From assembly GCA_937125395.1 (NCBI GenBank), contig CAKZLI010000064.1, forward strand, positions 1 to 48,404: a stretch of 48,404 nucleotides of DNA, in the 5' to 3' direction. Position 1 is the stretch's first letter. Every line of letters begins with the position of its first letter. The notes beneath the pieces were generated by a model that was not told the origin of the DNA, did no database searches, and saw only the letters and a list, made by a program, of their open reading frames with translations. Shown here piece by piece: positions 17,051 to 25,909 of the stretch. This stretch comes from an uncultured Glaciecola sp. (GTDB lineage: Bacteria > Pseudomonadota > Gammaproteobacteria > Enterobacterales > Alteromonadaceae). A program made the position numbers and the translations under genes.

Positions 17051-18730
17051 ATGCTTACATCATTATCTATCGAAAATTTTGCCGTTGTTAAATCAGTAAA
17101 TGTTGATTTTAATTCAGGTCTTTCTGTCGTCACCGGCGAAACAGGTGCCGGTAAATCTATCGCTATTGATGGTTTAAGCTTATGCCTCGGTGCCAGAGCC
17201 GATGCGAATGCGGTAAGAAAGGACAGCGCAAAGGCACAAGTTATCGCAGAATTTGATATCAGTAATATGACGCATGTACACAGCTGGTTAACTGAGCTTG
17301 AATTAGTGCAAGAAGAAGACCCTCAACATTGTGTGATCCGCAGGGTCATTTCATCAGAAGGCCGCTCCAAAGCTTTTATTAACGGCAAAACTGTAACACT
17401 AGCGCAATTAAAAGTGCTCGGTCAATGGCTAGTCAGTATTCATGGACAGCATGCACATCACCAATTACTAAAGCCTGAAGCGCAACTGAGTTTATTGGAT
17501 CAATTCGCTAATCATGACGACTTACTCAACGCTGTCAAATCCAGTTATGCAGAATATAAAACAACTAACGCACGTTACCAAAGCTTACAAGCATCACAAC
17601 AACAACGTAAAGATCGCTGCCAATTATTGAGTTATCAAGTTGAAGAGTTAGATAATTTTGCGCTACAGGAGCATGAATTTGCCCAGCTTGAGATTGAATT
17701 TAAACGTCTCTCCAATTCACAGTCGCTATTAGAGGAAGCACAATTAAGTTTTCATCGCCTATATGAAGATGATAACAATAATGCCCTTAGCCTAGTTCAA
17801 AAATGTATCAGTGAATTAGAACAGTTACAATCACACGATGCGACTTTGCAACCCATCGTCGATATACTCAAAGACAGTGCGATTAATATTGAAGAAGCAG
17901 CGAATGAGCTTCGGGATTATTGTGATGGATTGGATATCGACCCATTGCGGATGCAACAAGCTGAACAACGTTACCAACAAGTCATGGATTTTTCACGCAA
18001 GCATAATGTCTCGCCTGAAGATCTGTATCAAACACATCAAGAATTAGCCCTCGAATACAATACATTAACAGCTGACACGGGTTCATTAACTACCCTAGCA
18101 GATGAAGTCGCGGCATTACTCACGAGCTATCAAGCAGCTGCACAAGGATTAAGTAATTCAAGACGCACTGCTGGTAAAAAATTATCTCAACAGATCATCA
18201 AGTCTGTTGCTCAAATGAACATGGCGCACACCAAACTTGAATTTTCAGTGCACTATGATCCCCTAGCCAGTATCAGTGAGTTAGGGCTCGATGAAGTACA
18301 AATGTTAGTCACAACTAATCCAGGCCAGCCCATGGATTTAATTGAAAACGTCGTATCAGGTGGTGAACTATCGCGTATTGGATTAGCAATACAGGTGATT
18401 ACGTCGCATTTAAATCAGATCCCTACATTGATCTTTGATGAGGTTGATACCGGCATTAGTGGGCCAACAGCTTCGATTGTCGGTGGGCTATTGCGCCAAC
18501 TAGGCAATGATACTCAAGTTATGTGTGTCACACATTTACCACAAGTGGCCGCACAGGGTCATCAGCAATTGTTTGTCAGTAAATTAACCGATGGTGCGAC
18601 AACTGAAACGAATATGCGGTTACTAACACCAGAAAATCGAGTTCGAGAGCTGGCTAGATTGTTAGCTGGCGATACTTTAACCGACACGGCCATTGCAAAT
18701 GCTCAGGAACTATTAAAAGAAGTCAGTTAA
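17051..18730 (+). CDS. recN: DNA repair protein RecN
   Basis: RecN is an SMC-like ATPase that helps repair double-strand breaks. It has 559 residues (E. coli 553). Walker A GETGAGKS is at 29-36, and a central coiled coil (about 160-350) carries many Gln/Glu/Leu. The ABC signature VSGGELSRI and Walker B LIFDEVDTGISGPTA lie near the C-terminus. Two LexA-type boxes overlap its promoter region, predicting strong SOS control. The ribosome site before the ATG is weak. bamE follows after about 106 bases. Confidence 0.98.
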   Translation: MLTSLSIENFAVVKSVNVDFNSGLSVVTGETGAGKSIAIDGLSLCLGARADANAVRKDSAKAQVIAEFDISNMTHVHSWLTELELVQEEDPQHCVIRRVISSEGRSKAFINGKTVTLAQLKVLGQWLVSIHGQHAHHQLLKPEAQLSLLDQFANHDDLLNAVKSSYAEYKTTNARYQSLQASQQQRKDRCQLLSYQVEELDNFALQEHEFAQLEIEFKRLSNSQSLLEEAQLSFHRLYEDDNNNALSLVQKCISELEQLQSHDATLQPIVDILKDSAINIEEAANELRDYCDGLDIDPLRMQQAEQRYQQVMDFSRKHNVSPEDLYQTHQELALEYNTLTADTGSLTTLADEVAALLTSYQAAAQGLSNSRRTAGKKLSQQIIKSVAQMNMAHTKLEFSVHYDPLASISELGLDEVQMLVTTNPGQPMDLIENVVSGGELSRIGLAIQVITSHLNQIPTLIFDEVDTGISGPTASIVGGLLRQLGNDTQVMCVTHLPQVAAQGHQQLFVSKLTDGATTETNMRLLTPENRVRELARLLAGDTLTDTAIANAQELLKEVS

Positions 18731-18836
18731 GGCCTATTTACTAAATTAATCTAGTTTTGAACCAATAAACGGTTGAATGGTCTCAAGCACTACTATAGCA
18801 TTCACCTGTCAAAAACTTATAACAACTAGGCTTTTA

Positions 18837-19190
18837 ATGAAACTGATTACTCTTACATTGTGTCTTATCGCCACATTAACCCTAACAGGTTGTACTAACT
18901 GGATTTTTAGGATCGATATCCCTCAGGGTAATTACCTTGATGAACGTGATGTTAAGAAACTTCGCATTGAGATGACTAAAGAACAAGTACAGTTTGTTTT
19001 GGGTCAGCCAGTAATCAAAGACAGCTTCGATCCTAACACTTGGTATTACGTGTACGAAATTAAACGTGGTATGGCCGGACGTGGTAAAGACTTACGTAAA
19101 GAATTGATTATTACTTTTACCGATAATAAATTGGTAGAGGCAACTGGTGATTTTGAACTTGACCCAGAGTTTAATACTCCGTTAAGTTAG
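18837..19190 (+). CDS. bamE: Outer-membrane assembly lipoprotein BamE
   Basis: BamE (SmpA/OmlA) is a small lipoprotein of the BAM complex that inserts beta-barrel proteins. The start is set at 18837, giving a 117-residue protein with a lipoprotein signal and lipobox LTGC (Cys19). A longer frame from 18777 would bury the signal. The conserved region (LDERDVKKLRIEMTKEQVQF, LGQPVIKDSFDPNTWYYVYE) is complete. Its place after recN is as in E. coli. A hairpin follows in the gap before convergent rluB. Confidence 0.95.
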   Translation: MKLITLTLCLIATLTLTGCTNWIFRIDIPQGNYLDERDVKKLRIEMTKEQVQFVLGQPVIKDSFDPNTWYYVYEIKRGMAGRGKDLRKELIITFTDNKLVEATGDFELDPEFNTPLS

Positions 19191-19249
19191 TGGATGATTC
19201 AATGGTTAGGGTATTGAGTGGTTTAACGCCCTTGCCTGATGCAGTTCAT

Positions 19250-19272
19250 GCTCTTGCTAGATAAGCAAGAGC
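19250..19272. terminator. Hairpin between convergent bamE and rluB
   Basis: GCTCTTGCT pairs perfectly with AGCAAGAGC around a 5-base loop. No T-run follows on either strand, so it is an atypical or weak bidirectional terminator. It is the only structure seen in the 133-base gap. Confidence 0.45.
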
Positions 19273-19323
19273 ACATGATAGAGTGATTAAATTACTCTGG
19301 CACAAACAAGCGTTGTTAAGTAA

Positions 19324-20451
19324 TCATTGCCCTTGTTGCTGACGCGTGGACTTTTTTCTGTTTGGATTAGTGCGCTTAGGCTTAGCACCTGTCTTATCAC
19401 TCGACTTTTTACTTGGATTTGCATCACTCGTTCCGGCTCGAGTTCTGCCGACATTAGGTTTACCTGTCCCCGTTTTGCCACGACCGCCATTCCCCTTGCC
19501 ACCTTTAGATCCAGGACGTCCACCATTTGATCTAGATTCATTTGGCTTACGATTTCGCTGCCCATCGCCGCCATCCGCTACTGTACCATCGGCATTCAAT
19601 TTATTTGGTGTGCCTGCACGTGCTTTATGCTTTTTAACTGAGCGACGCATACGCTGTAATTTGACATGATCTAGTTTATTATCACCGATGCCTACGACAG
19701 TTTCAGTCTCCACAGGCAATTGAACTTGCTTACGTAACGCATTGACATCCGGTAACTCTAATTCAATCCAAGCACCTTGAGGCAATCGCTTTTGTAATGA
19801 CAATGGACCATAACGAAGTCTGATTAAGCGCGATACTTGCACGCCTTGTGACTCCCATAAGCGACGTACTTCACGATTACGCCCTTCTGATAAAGTAACA
19901 TCAAACCACGAGTTAATACTTTCTTCTTCATTTGGGCGCGCGATAATGTCGGTGAATTTTGCAATACCGTCGTCAAGTTCAACGCCTTTTTTGAGTAAAG
20001 TAAGTGTTTTGGGTTCAACATCACCAAACACACGCACGGCGTATTCACGTTCAACTTCATGTCTAGGGTGCATTAAACGATTTGCTAATTCACCATCATT
20101 CGTAAATAACAATAAACCAGATGTGTTTAAATCCAAACGCCCTACCGCGATCCAGCGACCCGATGAGATAGCAGGTAATCGGTCAAACACGGTAAGTCGA
20201 CCTTGTGGATCGGTTCGCGAGCATAATTCACCTTCAGGCTTGTTATACATCAACACCCGACATACTGGTGTTTTTTGATCGCGTTTTAATAGATTCCCAT
20301 CTACGCGTATCTGATCGGTCAACTCAACTCTATCGCCTAACTTAGCGACAGCACCGTTAACTGAAATTCTGTCCTGCTGGATCCAAGTTTCCATCTCACG
20401 ACGTGAACCAACGCCATTATTGGCGAGGACTTTCTGTAATTTATCTGACAT
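19324..20451 (-). CDS. rluB: 23S rRNA pseudouridine(2605) synthase, with long basic tail
   Basis: RluB makes pseudouridine 2605 in 23S rRNA. An S4 RNA-binding domain (about 1-50) precedes the RsuA-type synthase domain with catalytic Asp107 in GRLDLNTSGLLLF. Residues from about 268 to 375 form a basic, low-complexity tail rich in Gly, Lys, Arg and Asn (for example GGRPGSKGGKGNGGRGKTG) that is probably disordered and RNA-binding. E. coli RluB also has a charged tail but shorter overall (291 residues). The start overlaps the scpB stop by 1 base (TAATG), so it is the last gene of a coupled operon. Confidence 0.92.
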   Translation of the reverse strand: MSDKLQKVLANNGVGSRREMETWIQQDRISVNGAVAKLGDRVELTDQIRVDGNLLKRDQKTPVCRVLMYNKPEGELCSRTDPQGRLTVFDRLPAISSGRWIAVGRLDLNTSGLLLFTNDGELANRLMHPRHEVEREYAVRVFGDVEPKTLTLLKKGVELDDGIAKFTDIIARPNEEESINSWFDVTLSEGRNREVRRLWESQGVQVSRLIRLRYGPLSLQKRLPQGAWIELELPDVNALRKQVQLPVETETVVGIGDNKLDHVKLQRMRRSVKKHKARAGTPNKLNADGTVADGGDGQRNRKPNESRSNGGRPGSKGGKGNGGRGKTGTGKPNVGRTRAGTSDANPSKKSSDKTGAKPKRTNPNRKKSTRQQQGQ

Positions 20452-21038
20452 TAATGTATTTGCTCTGTTGGTGTTATAGGTGTAATCGGTTCTTGCGCAG
20501 CTTGTAATGCTGCCAAAAATTCTTCTGCTTCAGGTAACTGCGTCAATGACGTTAATCCAAAATAATCTAAAAATCCGTTGGTCGTTGCATAGAGTGCGGG
20601 CCGACCTGCTACGTCTTTTTGTCCTTGTACATATATCCATTCACGCTCTAACAAGGTTTTAATAATCTGTGAGCTTACGGCAACGCCACGTATTTGCTCT
20701 ATTTCGCCACGGGTAATCGGTTGTCGATAAGCAATTAATGCTAATGTCTCAAGCAACGCCCGTGAAAAACGAGGTGGGCTTTCTTGCCATAATTTGCCAA
20801 TAAATGGACTCAAACTTTCTTGGGTTTGAAAGCGATAACCACTGGCTAATTCTTTCAACACCACACCACGTGTTGCATATTCTAACATTAATTCATCAAT
20901 AACACTGCTAATTGCATGGGTAGATACAGCAAATTCCATTAAGACTGTCGATTTTAATCGTTCAATGGATATCGGTTTATCTGCCGCAAAGATCGCAGCC
21001 TCAATCAATTGGCGTAACTGTTGGGCGTTAATTTTCAT
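20451..21038 (-). CDS. scpB: Segregation and condensation protein B
   Basis: ScpB is a winged-helix kleisin-associated subunit that works with ScpA and SMC in chromosome condensation. It has 195 residues. The conserved stretch ALLETLALIAYRQPITRGEIEQIRGV, seen here as ETLALIAYRQPITRGEIEQ, is diagnostic, with GRPALYATTNGFLDYFGL near the C-terminus. It overlaps scpA by 11 bases and rluB by 1 base. No smc gene is in the window. Many gammaproteobacteria with MukBEF lack scpAB, so its presence suits an Alteromonadales host with SMC-ScpAB. Confidence 0.95.
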   Translation of the reverse strand: MKINAQQLRQLIEAAIFAADKPISIERLKSTVLMEFAVSTHAISSVIDELMLEYATRGVVLKELASGYRFQTQESLSPFIGKLWQESPPRFSRALLETLALIAYRQPITRGEIEQIRGVAVSSQIIKTLLEREWIYVQGQKDVAGRPALYATTNGFLDYFGLTSLTQLPEAEEFLAALQAAQEPITPITPTEQIH

Positions 21039-21846
21039 CGGGATTGACTAAGCGTAGGTAAATTGGCGAATATGGCTCATCTTGAAGACACTCAATTAAA
21101 TGCGCTTTATTTAGTTCTAACACAGCTAAAAAACTCACTACACCCCCTGCCTTGCCCTCTTCAACCGTATATAAATCTGTCAATGCCATATATTGAGTTG
21201 CATCTAATCTTGCCAAAATTGCAGTCATGCGCGCTCGAGTCGATAACGCCTCTCGCGAAATATGATGATGTGCAAATGTCTCTTGTCGCGCCATCGTGTG
21301 TTGCATTGCCTTAACTAAATCAGGCAGCGACAATGATGGCAATGGTTTCATCGGTATGACATCTGGAGCCAGTAACACTTGGGCCGGATAAGTATCTCGC
21401 TGCATACGCGGTATACCATCTAATGCCTGAGCAGCGTGTTTAATAACTTCATATTCTTGTAAACGTCGCACTAACTCAGCGCGTGGATCGATCTCCTCAT
21501 CCTGGCCAGCATCTTGTGGTAATAATAACCGCGATTTTATTTCAGCCAGTAATGCGGCCATTAATAGATATTCGGCAGCCAACTCTAAATTTACTTCAAC
21601 CATGACATCAACATACGTCATGTATTGAGTGGTGATATCAAAAATAGGTAAATCAACAATATCGAGTTTTTGTTTGCGGATTAAATACAGGAGTAAATCA
21701 AGTGGCCCAGCAAAACGTTCTAAATTAACTTTTAATGCATCCGGTGGGATGTAAAGATCATGAGGCTGTTCCACCATCGCTTCACCATTAACAAATGCTA
21801 ATGGTAAAGGTTGCTGGATCATGTCCGGTGTTGCTGAATCGACCAT
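21028..21846 (-). CDS. scpA: Segregation and condensation protein A
   Basis: ScpA is the kleisin that closes the SMC ring. It has 272 residues. The conserved N-terminal block FAGPLDLLLYLIRKQKLDI is followed by LAAEYLLMAALLAEIKSRLLLP. A GAGGA site stands about 5 bases before the ATG at 21846, supporting that start. It lies 34 bases after yciO, in one transcription unit rnm-yciO-scpA-scpB-rluB. The acidic middle (DAGQDEEIDPRAELVRRL) is usual for the family. Confidence 0.95.
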   Translation of the reverse strand: MVDSATPDMIQQPLPLAFVNGEAMVEQPHDLYIPPDALKVNLERFAGPLDLLLYLIRKQKLDIVDLPIFDITTQYMTYVDVMVEVNLELAAEYLLMAALLAEIKSRLLLPQDAGQDEEIDPRAELVRRLQEYEVIKHAAQALDGIPRMQRDTYPAQVLLAPDVIPMKPLPSLSLPDLVKAMQHTMARQETFAHHHISREALSTRARMTAILARLDATQYMALTDLYTVEEGKAGGVVSFLAVLELNKAHLIECLQDEPYSPIYLRLVNPDEN

Positions 21847-21880
21847 GCCTTCCTCATTAATTAAATTGGGTTATTCATCA

Positions 21881-22501
21881 TTAAACAAATGCAGAAATGT
21901 CACCGGCTCCTTCACGAATAACAGTTATATCTCCTTCAGACAAATCTATAACCGTAGTGGGTTGCTCTGTTAAATAACCACCATGAATAATTAGCCCTAC
22001 GCGTCGTTCTAGGCTATCTCGAATTGCTTCAGGGTCTGACTCTGCACTGGTTTTACCCGGTAGAATTAGCGTAGAGGACATTAATGGTTCACCTAGCTCT
22101 TCTAACAATGCTAATGCAATGGCATTATCAGGGACGCGAATACCAATGGTTTTGCGCTTTGGATTTTGTAACCGTTTGGGTACTTCCTTAGTCGCTTTAA
22201 ACACAAATGTATACGGGCCTGGCGTATTGTTCTTTAATAATCGAAAAGCACTATTATCTACCCTTGCATAATCTGATATCTCAGACATATCCTTGCACAT
22301 CAAAGTAAAATTGTGAGACTTATCTAAATCGCGCACTTTACATACTTGTTCGAGTGCAGACTTGTTATCCATTTGACAACCGATTGAATAACCAGAGTCT
22401 GTCGGATAAACCACTACCTCACCTTGTTTGATTAACTCAACAGCTTGTTTGATTAATCTAGGCTGTGGATTATCAGGGTGAATATAAAAAAACTGGCTCA
22501 T
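21881..22501 (-). CDS. yciO: YciO, Sua5/YrdC-family protein
   Basis: A 206-residue protein of the TsaC/Sua5/YciO family, the same length as E. coli YciO. Family motifs include YPTDSGYSIGCQM near residue 33, KVRDLDKSHNFTLMCKD and GPYTFVFKA. Relatives make threonylcarbamoyl-AMP for the t6A modification of tRNA; YciO itself has weak or unsettled activity, so the exact role is open. Its ATG overlaps the rnm stop by 4 bases (ATGA). The rnm-yciO neighbourhood close to trp genes is also seen in E. coli. Confidence 0.93.
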   Translation of the reverse strand: MSQFFYIHPDNPQPRLIKQAVELIKQGEVVVYPTDSGYSIGCQMDNKSALEQVCKVRDLDKSHNFTLMCKDMSEISDYARVDNSAFRLLKNNTPGPYTFVFKATKEVPKRLQNPKRKTIGIRVPDNAIALALLEELGEPLMSSTLILPGKTSAESDPEAIRDSLERRVGLIIHGGYLTEQPTTVIDLSEGDITVIREGAGDISAFV

Positions 22502-23358
22502 ACATCTTCCTTATTGAACTGAGATAATACATCCCAGTTATGCCATATAGGGGTAAGTTCAGGAGAAATAGCTAATCGCTTGCCTAGCTCAGTCCAGCGG
22601 CTTGGAAAATGGAAATCTGAGCCTACGACCGCTTTCAAGTTGTATTCTATCGCAAGTTCGGCTAAAAGTGCTTTTTTTGTTGCTTGCATATTTGGATGTG
22701 TGACTTCCATACCATCGCCTCCATGCAACACAAATTCGCCTATTAATCGGCGTAACCATTTAATTTTCATATCATAACTTGCAGGATGCGCAATCGCTGC
22801 GACACCACCGGCTGAATGGACCCACTGTATTGCCGTTGCAATATCAATCCAATGCGCGCTAACGTAGGCGCGTTTGTCTTTGCCTAGATATTTGGTAAAT
22901 GCACCTTGAAAGGTACTGACCACTCCGCGATTGACTAAAACTTGCGCAATGTGGGCGCGCGTAATTTGTCCTTGTCCAACAGTCACCATCGCTTCATCAA
23001 ATACACCTTCAATGCCACATTTAGCTAACTTTGCACACATTTGCTGAGCACGATCTATTCGGGTTTGCGATTGCATTGCAAGGTGATTGATTAACGCTGG
23101 TTGATGCTCATCTAAATTTAAGCCCAATATATGTATATCAAACCCATGCCAACGAGTCGTAATCTCCACACCAGAAATAATCGTTAAAGCCCGTTTTTGT
23201 GTGTCTTGATATGCCCTCGCATCTGCTAGCGCTTGGGTCGTATCATGATCAGTAATAGCCAGTACATCCAACTGCATTTGATGCGCACGCATCACCAACT
23301 CTTGTGGTGAAAGGTGCCCATCGGAGTAATGAGTATGACTGTGTAAATCAATTTTCAT
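22498..23358 (-). CDS. rnm: 5'-3' exoribonuclease RNase AM (PHP domain)
   Basis: Formerly yciV; in E. coli it trims the 5' ends of rRNAs and degrades short oligonucleotides. It has 286 residues. The PHP metal-site motifs are visible: KIDLHSHTHYSDGHL at the N-terminus, AITDHDTT, ISGVEITT, AIAHPASY and VVGSDFHFPSR. It is the first gene of the rnm-yciO-scpAB-rluB unit and divergent from the trp operon; in E. coli yciV is also next to trpL. Its promoter must lie in 23359-23434, where I see no clear consensus. Confidence 0.93.
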   Translation of the reverse strand: MKIDLHSHTHYSDGHLSPQELVMRAHQMQLDVLAITDHDTTQALADARAYQDTQKRALTIISGVEITTRWHGFDIHILGLNLDEHQPALINHLAMQSQTRIDRAQQMCAKLAKCGIEGVFDEAMVTVGQGQITRAHIAQVLVNRGVVSTFQGAFTKYLGKDKRAYVSAHWIDIATAIQWVHSAGGVAAIAHPASYDMKIKWLRRLIGEFVLHGGDGMEVTHPNMQATKKALLAELAIEYNLKAVVGSDFHFPSRWTELGKRLAISPELTPIWHNWDVLSQFNKEDV

Positions 23359-23434
23359 GAAATTGTGTTCTACCGTATCTGTGCCTTTAAAGGATAAAAT
23401 AATTCTCCATCAGACCATCAAATTAAAATAAAGG

Positions 23435-23485
23435 TTGACAGCAAAGCACATTTGTTAAATTCTATGTTCATAGTATACATTAAAT
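23435..23485 (+). promoter_or_regulatory. Candidate trp promoter and TrpR-like operator
   Basis: TTGTTA (23452-23457), a 16-base spacer and TATACA (23474-23479) form a plausible promoter. CTATGTTCATAG (23462-23473), with CTATG/CATAG arms, lies in its spacer where a TrpR operator would act, though it is not a close match to the E. coli operator. A consensus TTGACA at 23435-23440 has no good -10 partner. Calls are by eye. Confidence 0.4.
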
Positions 23486-23499
23486 TGTCTTATAAAATA

Positions 23500-23556
23500 A
23501 TGAAATCAAGCATACAACTAAGTACAATCAACATTTGGTGGTGGCAGTCCCTCTAG
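23500..23556 (+). CDS. trpL: trp operon leader peptide (TrpL)
   Basis: An 18-codon frame, MKSSIQLSTINIWWWQSL, with three consecutive Trp codons (TGG at 23536-23544) just before its stop, placed as a ribosome-stalling sensor upstream of the trp attenuator. The stop (TAG, 23554-23556) lies in the first hairpin, as attenuation requires. No good ribosome site precedes the ATG; an in-frame ATG at 23464 would add 12 residues but lies at or before the likely transcription start. The three Trp codons and following RNA structure make the call strong in spite of the short length. Confidence 0.88.
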   Translation: MKSSIQLSTINIWWWQSL

Positions 23557-23613
23557 GGCTGTTTGTGCGCGATTGTGTGTCATAAAAAAAGCCCGTTCAT
23601 GCGGGCTTTTTTT
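23545..23613 (+). terminator. trp attenuator
   Basis: Four segments are visible. Region 1 CAGTCCC (23545-23551) pairs with region 2 GGGCTG (23556-23561) with a one-base bulge. Region 2 GGGCT can instead pair with region 3 AGCCC (23590-23594) as the antiterminator. Region 3 GCCCG (23591-23595) pairs with region 4 CGGGC (23602-23606), followed by seven T residues, as the terminator. Stalling at the Trp codons would free region 2 and allow read-through into trpE. Confidence 0.88.
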
Positions 23614-23678
23614 ATGTCTCAAGATTGTATTATTAGAGTGATGTAGCACCCCTGTTTTTAGATAAGGTATTAAGCAAA

Positions 23679-25274
23679 ATGACCATGAATGTACATCAAG
23701 TGGGCCAAGTAACCAGTCATTCCACACCGATTGAATATGTCGCGGATCCTCTGGCTAGCTATTATGATGTTACCCACAATATGACTAACACACTCCTGTT
23801 AGAGTCAGCTGAGATAGATAGCAAAGACAATCTCAAAAGTATTATGTTACTTGATACATGTGTAAGGTTTGAATGTATTGACTTGTCGGTCACAGCGACT
23901 GCTATTAACGCCAATGGTGAGCACGTACTTGCAGCGCTAAGTAACTGGTTACAAGACCGTATAACCACAGCGACAAACACGCAATTGACGTTCACATTTA
24001 CCTTACCTGACAGTCAATGTGATGAAGATACCCGCTTAAAAGCACAGGGTGTCTTTAGTGTTTTACGCACCTGTATCCAGCGCTTTGAACACGACAATAG
24101 TCATCCTTTTGCTATATTTTTAGGTGGGTGTTTTGCCTATGATTTACTGGGAACTGTTGAACAACTTCCGGCTGTGCCACATGGTGCAAACACCTGCCCA
24201 GATTTTGTATTTTATTTAGCTCAAACATTGTGTGTCATTGATCACAAAGCACAAACCAGTCATTTGATCAGCAATGTATTTAGTGGCGACCTTCAAGCGA
24301 CGGTGACACATGAACAATCTTGCCGTGTCAGCGAATTACAAACAGCACTCTGTGCTTCTCCACAACAGATTGAACAAGAAGCCCAACGTGCTAGAACAAC
24401 CGTATCTGAAGAGGCGGTAAAGGTCGATCAATCTGATGAGGCTTTTTGTGCCAATGTCACTATGCTAAAGGAGCATATTCTTGCTGGTGATATCTTTCAA
24501 GTGGTTCCCTCACGCACTTTTAGCCTTCCGTGTGAATCACCTATTTTGGCGTATCAACAGCTCAAGCAACTCAACCCTTCTCCTTATATGTTTTTTATGC
24601 AAGACAATGCGTTTGCTTTGTTTGGTGCTTCTCCCGAATCAGCCTTAAAATACACCACAGACTCAAACCAAGTAGAGATCTACCCAATTGCGGGCACACG
24701 TCCGCGAGGTAAACGTGCAGATGGATCTATCGATTATGACTTAGATAGTCGGATTGAGTTAAACTTACGTGAAGATTTAAAAGAAAAATCCGAACACATT
24801 ATGTTGGTGGATTTAGCACGTAATGACGTCGCTCGAGTATCTGTTCCTGGTTCCCGACACGTCAAAGAACTGCTCAAAGTTGACCGCTATTCACATGTTA
24901 TGCATTTGGTATCCAGAGTTGTAGGTCAACTGCGTGATGATCTCGATGCGCTGCATGCTTATCAAGCTTGCTTGAATATGGGTACCTTAGTCGGGGCACC
25001 CAAAGTCAGTGCTGCGACATTAATTCGTGAAGTAGAACAACAACGTCGGGGCAGTTATGGTGGAGCCGTCGGCTACATGGATGCGTTTGGTAATATGGAC
25101 TCTTGTATTGTTATCCGTTCTGCATTTGTGCAACACCAGATTGCACATATTCAAGCTGGTGCGGGGGTGGTCTATGATTCGGTTCCGCAAAGTGAAGCCG
25201 ATGAGACTCGAGCAAAAGCGCAAGCCGTTATTAAAGCCGTCCTTTTAAGCCAAACCCAACGAGGCGTTGCATAA
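23679..25274 (+). CDS. trpE: Anthranilate synthase component I
   Basis: TrpE converts chorismate to anthranilate with TrpG. It has 531 residues. The Trp feedback site LLES is at 40-43 (LLESAEIDSKDNLKS), so enzyme inhibition by Trp is expected. The catalytic region has FQVVPSRTFSL, GTRPRGKRADGSIDYDL and GAPKVSAATLIREVEQQRRGSYGG (seen as GAPKVSAATLI and RRGSYGGAVGYMD). The ATG at 23679 is used; another in-frame ATG lies at 23685. The stop overlaps the trpG start by 1 base. First structural gene of the trp operon, behind the leader attenuator. Confidence 0.98.
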   Translation: MTMNVHQVGQVTSHSTPIEYVADPLASYYDVTHNMTNTLLLESAEIDSKDNLKSIMLLDTCVRFECIDLSVTATAINANGEHVLAALSNWLQDRITTATNTQLTFTFTLPDSQCDEDTRLKAQGVFSVLRTCIQRFEHDNSHPFAIFLGGCFAYDLLGTVEQLPAVPHGANTCPDFVFYLAQTLCVIDHKAQTSHLISNVFSGDLQATVTHEQSCRVSELQTALCASPQQIEQEAQRARTTVSEEAVKVDQSDEAFCANVTMLKEHILAGDIFQVVPSRTFSLPCESPILAYQQLKQLNPSPYMFFMQDNAFALFGASPESALKYTTDSNQVEIYPIAGTRPRGKRADGSIDYDLDSRIELNLREDLKEKSEHIMLVDLARNDVARVSVPGSRHVKELLKVDRYSHVMHLVSRVVGQLRDDLDALHAYQACLNMGTLVGAPKVSAATLIREVEQQRRGSYGGAVGYMDAFGNMDSCIVIRSAFVQHQIAHIQAGAGVVYDSVPQSEADETRAKAQAVIKAVLLSQTQRGVA

Positions 25275-25909
25275 TGAATAATTTATCCGTCGTCATGCTC
25301 GATAATGTCGACTCATTTACCTACAACCTAGTCGATGAGTTAAGAACCTTAGATATCAATATGCAGATCTACCGTAATACGGTCAGTGTTGATACGGTAC
25401 TCAATGCACTTCACACACTTCGCCAAGATGGGCCGGTATTGTTAATTTTGTCACCAGGTCCTGGCGCGCCACACGAGGCGGGTTGTATGTTAGAGCTGCT
25501 AAATGCCGTTGCCGGCGTGTACCCGGTATTAGGGATCTGTTTAGGTCATCAAGCGATTGTTGAACATTGCGGAGGGCAGATTGTCCGCACTGCGGAGCTT
25601 ATGCATGGCAAATCATCAGCCATCACACATTGCGGTGACCAAATGTTTGCCGGATTTGAACAGCCCCTCCCCGTTGCTCGTTACCATTCGTTAATGGCAA
25701 CCAATTTACCGGATGATTTACAGCAACTTGCACACGTAGATGGGATCCCAATGGCGGTTTATCACGTATCAAAAAACATGTTAGGGTATCAGTTTCATCC
25801 TGAATCTATTTTAACCCATCAAGGATCGGCTTTGTTAGCGCAAAGCATTGATTTTTTAATCGCTCAAACTCATTTAACTCAACAGGATAGCGCCCATGTC
25901 CCTGCTTAA
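25274..25909 (+). CDS. trpG: Anthranilate synthase component II (glutamine amidotransferase)
   Basis: TrpG supplies ammonia from glutamine to TrpE. It has 211 residues and is a separate gene, not fused to trpD as in E. coli. The class I amidotransferase nucleophile Cys89 is in [17 protein letters not shown] and [10 protein letters not shown] supply the oxyanion strand and the His-Glu pair. The motif HGKSSAITH is typical of TrpG/PabA. It overlaps trpE by 1 base and trpD by 14, so translation is coupled. Because no pabA is seen here, a shared role with folate synthesis cannot be excluded. Confidence 0.97.
   Translation: MNNLSVVMLDNVDSFTYNLVDELRTLDINMQIYRNTVSVDTVLNALHTLRQDGPVLLILSPGPGAPHEAGCMLELLNAVAGVYPVLGICLGHQAIVEHCGGQIVRTAELMHGKSSAITHCGDQMFAGFEQPLPVARYHSLMATNLPDDLQQLAHVDGIPMAVYHVSKNMLGYQFHPESILTHQGSALLAQSIDFLIAQTHLTQQDSAHVPA

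Noticed and set aside
19346..19669. Pro/Leu/Arg-rich frame opposite the rluB tail
   Set aside because: It is the complement of the Gly/Lys/Arg low-complexity tail and has no independent support.
23435..23440. TTGACA as the -35 of the trp promoter
   Set aside because: It is a consensus -35, but the region 16-18 bases downstream has no reasonable -10; a nearby TTGTTA/TATACA pair fits better, though still weakly.
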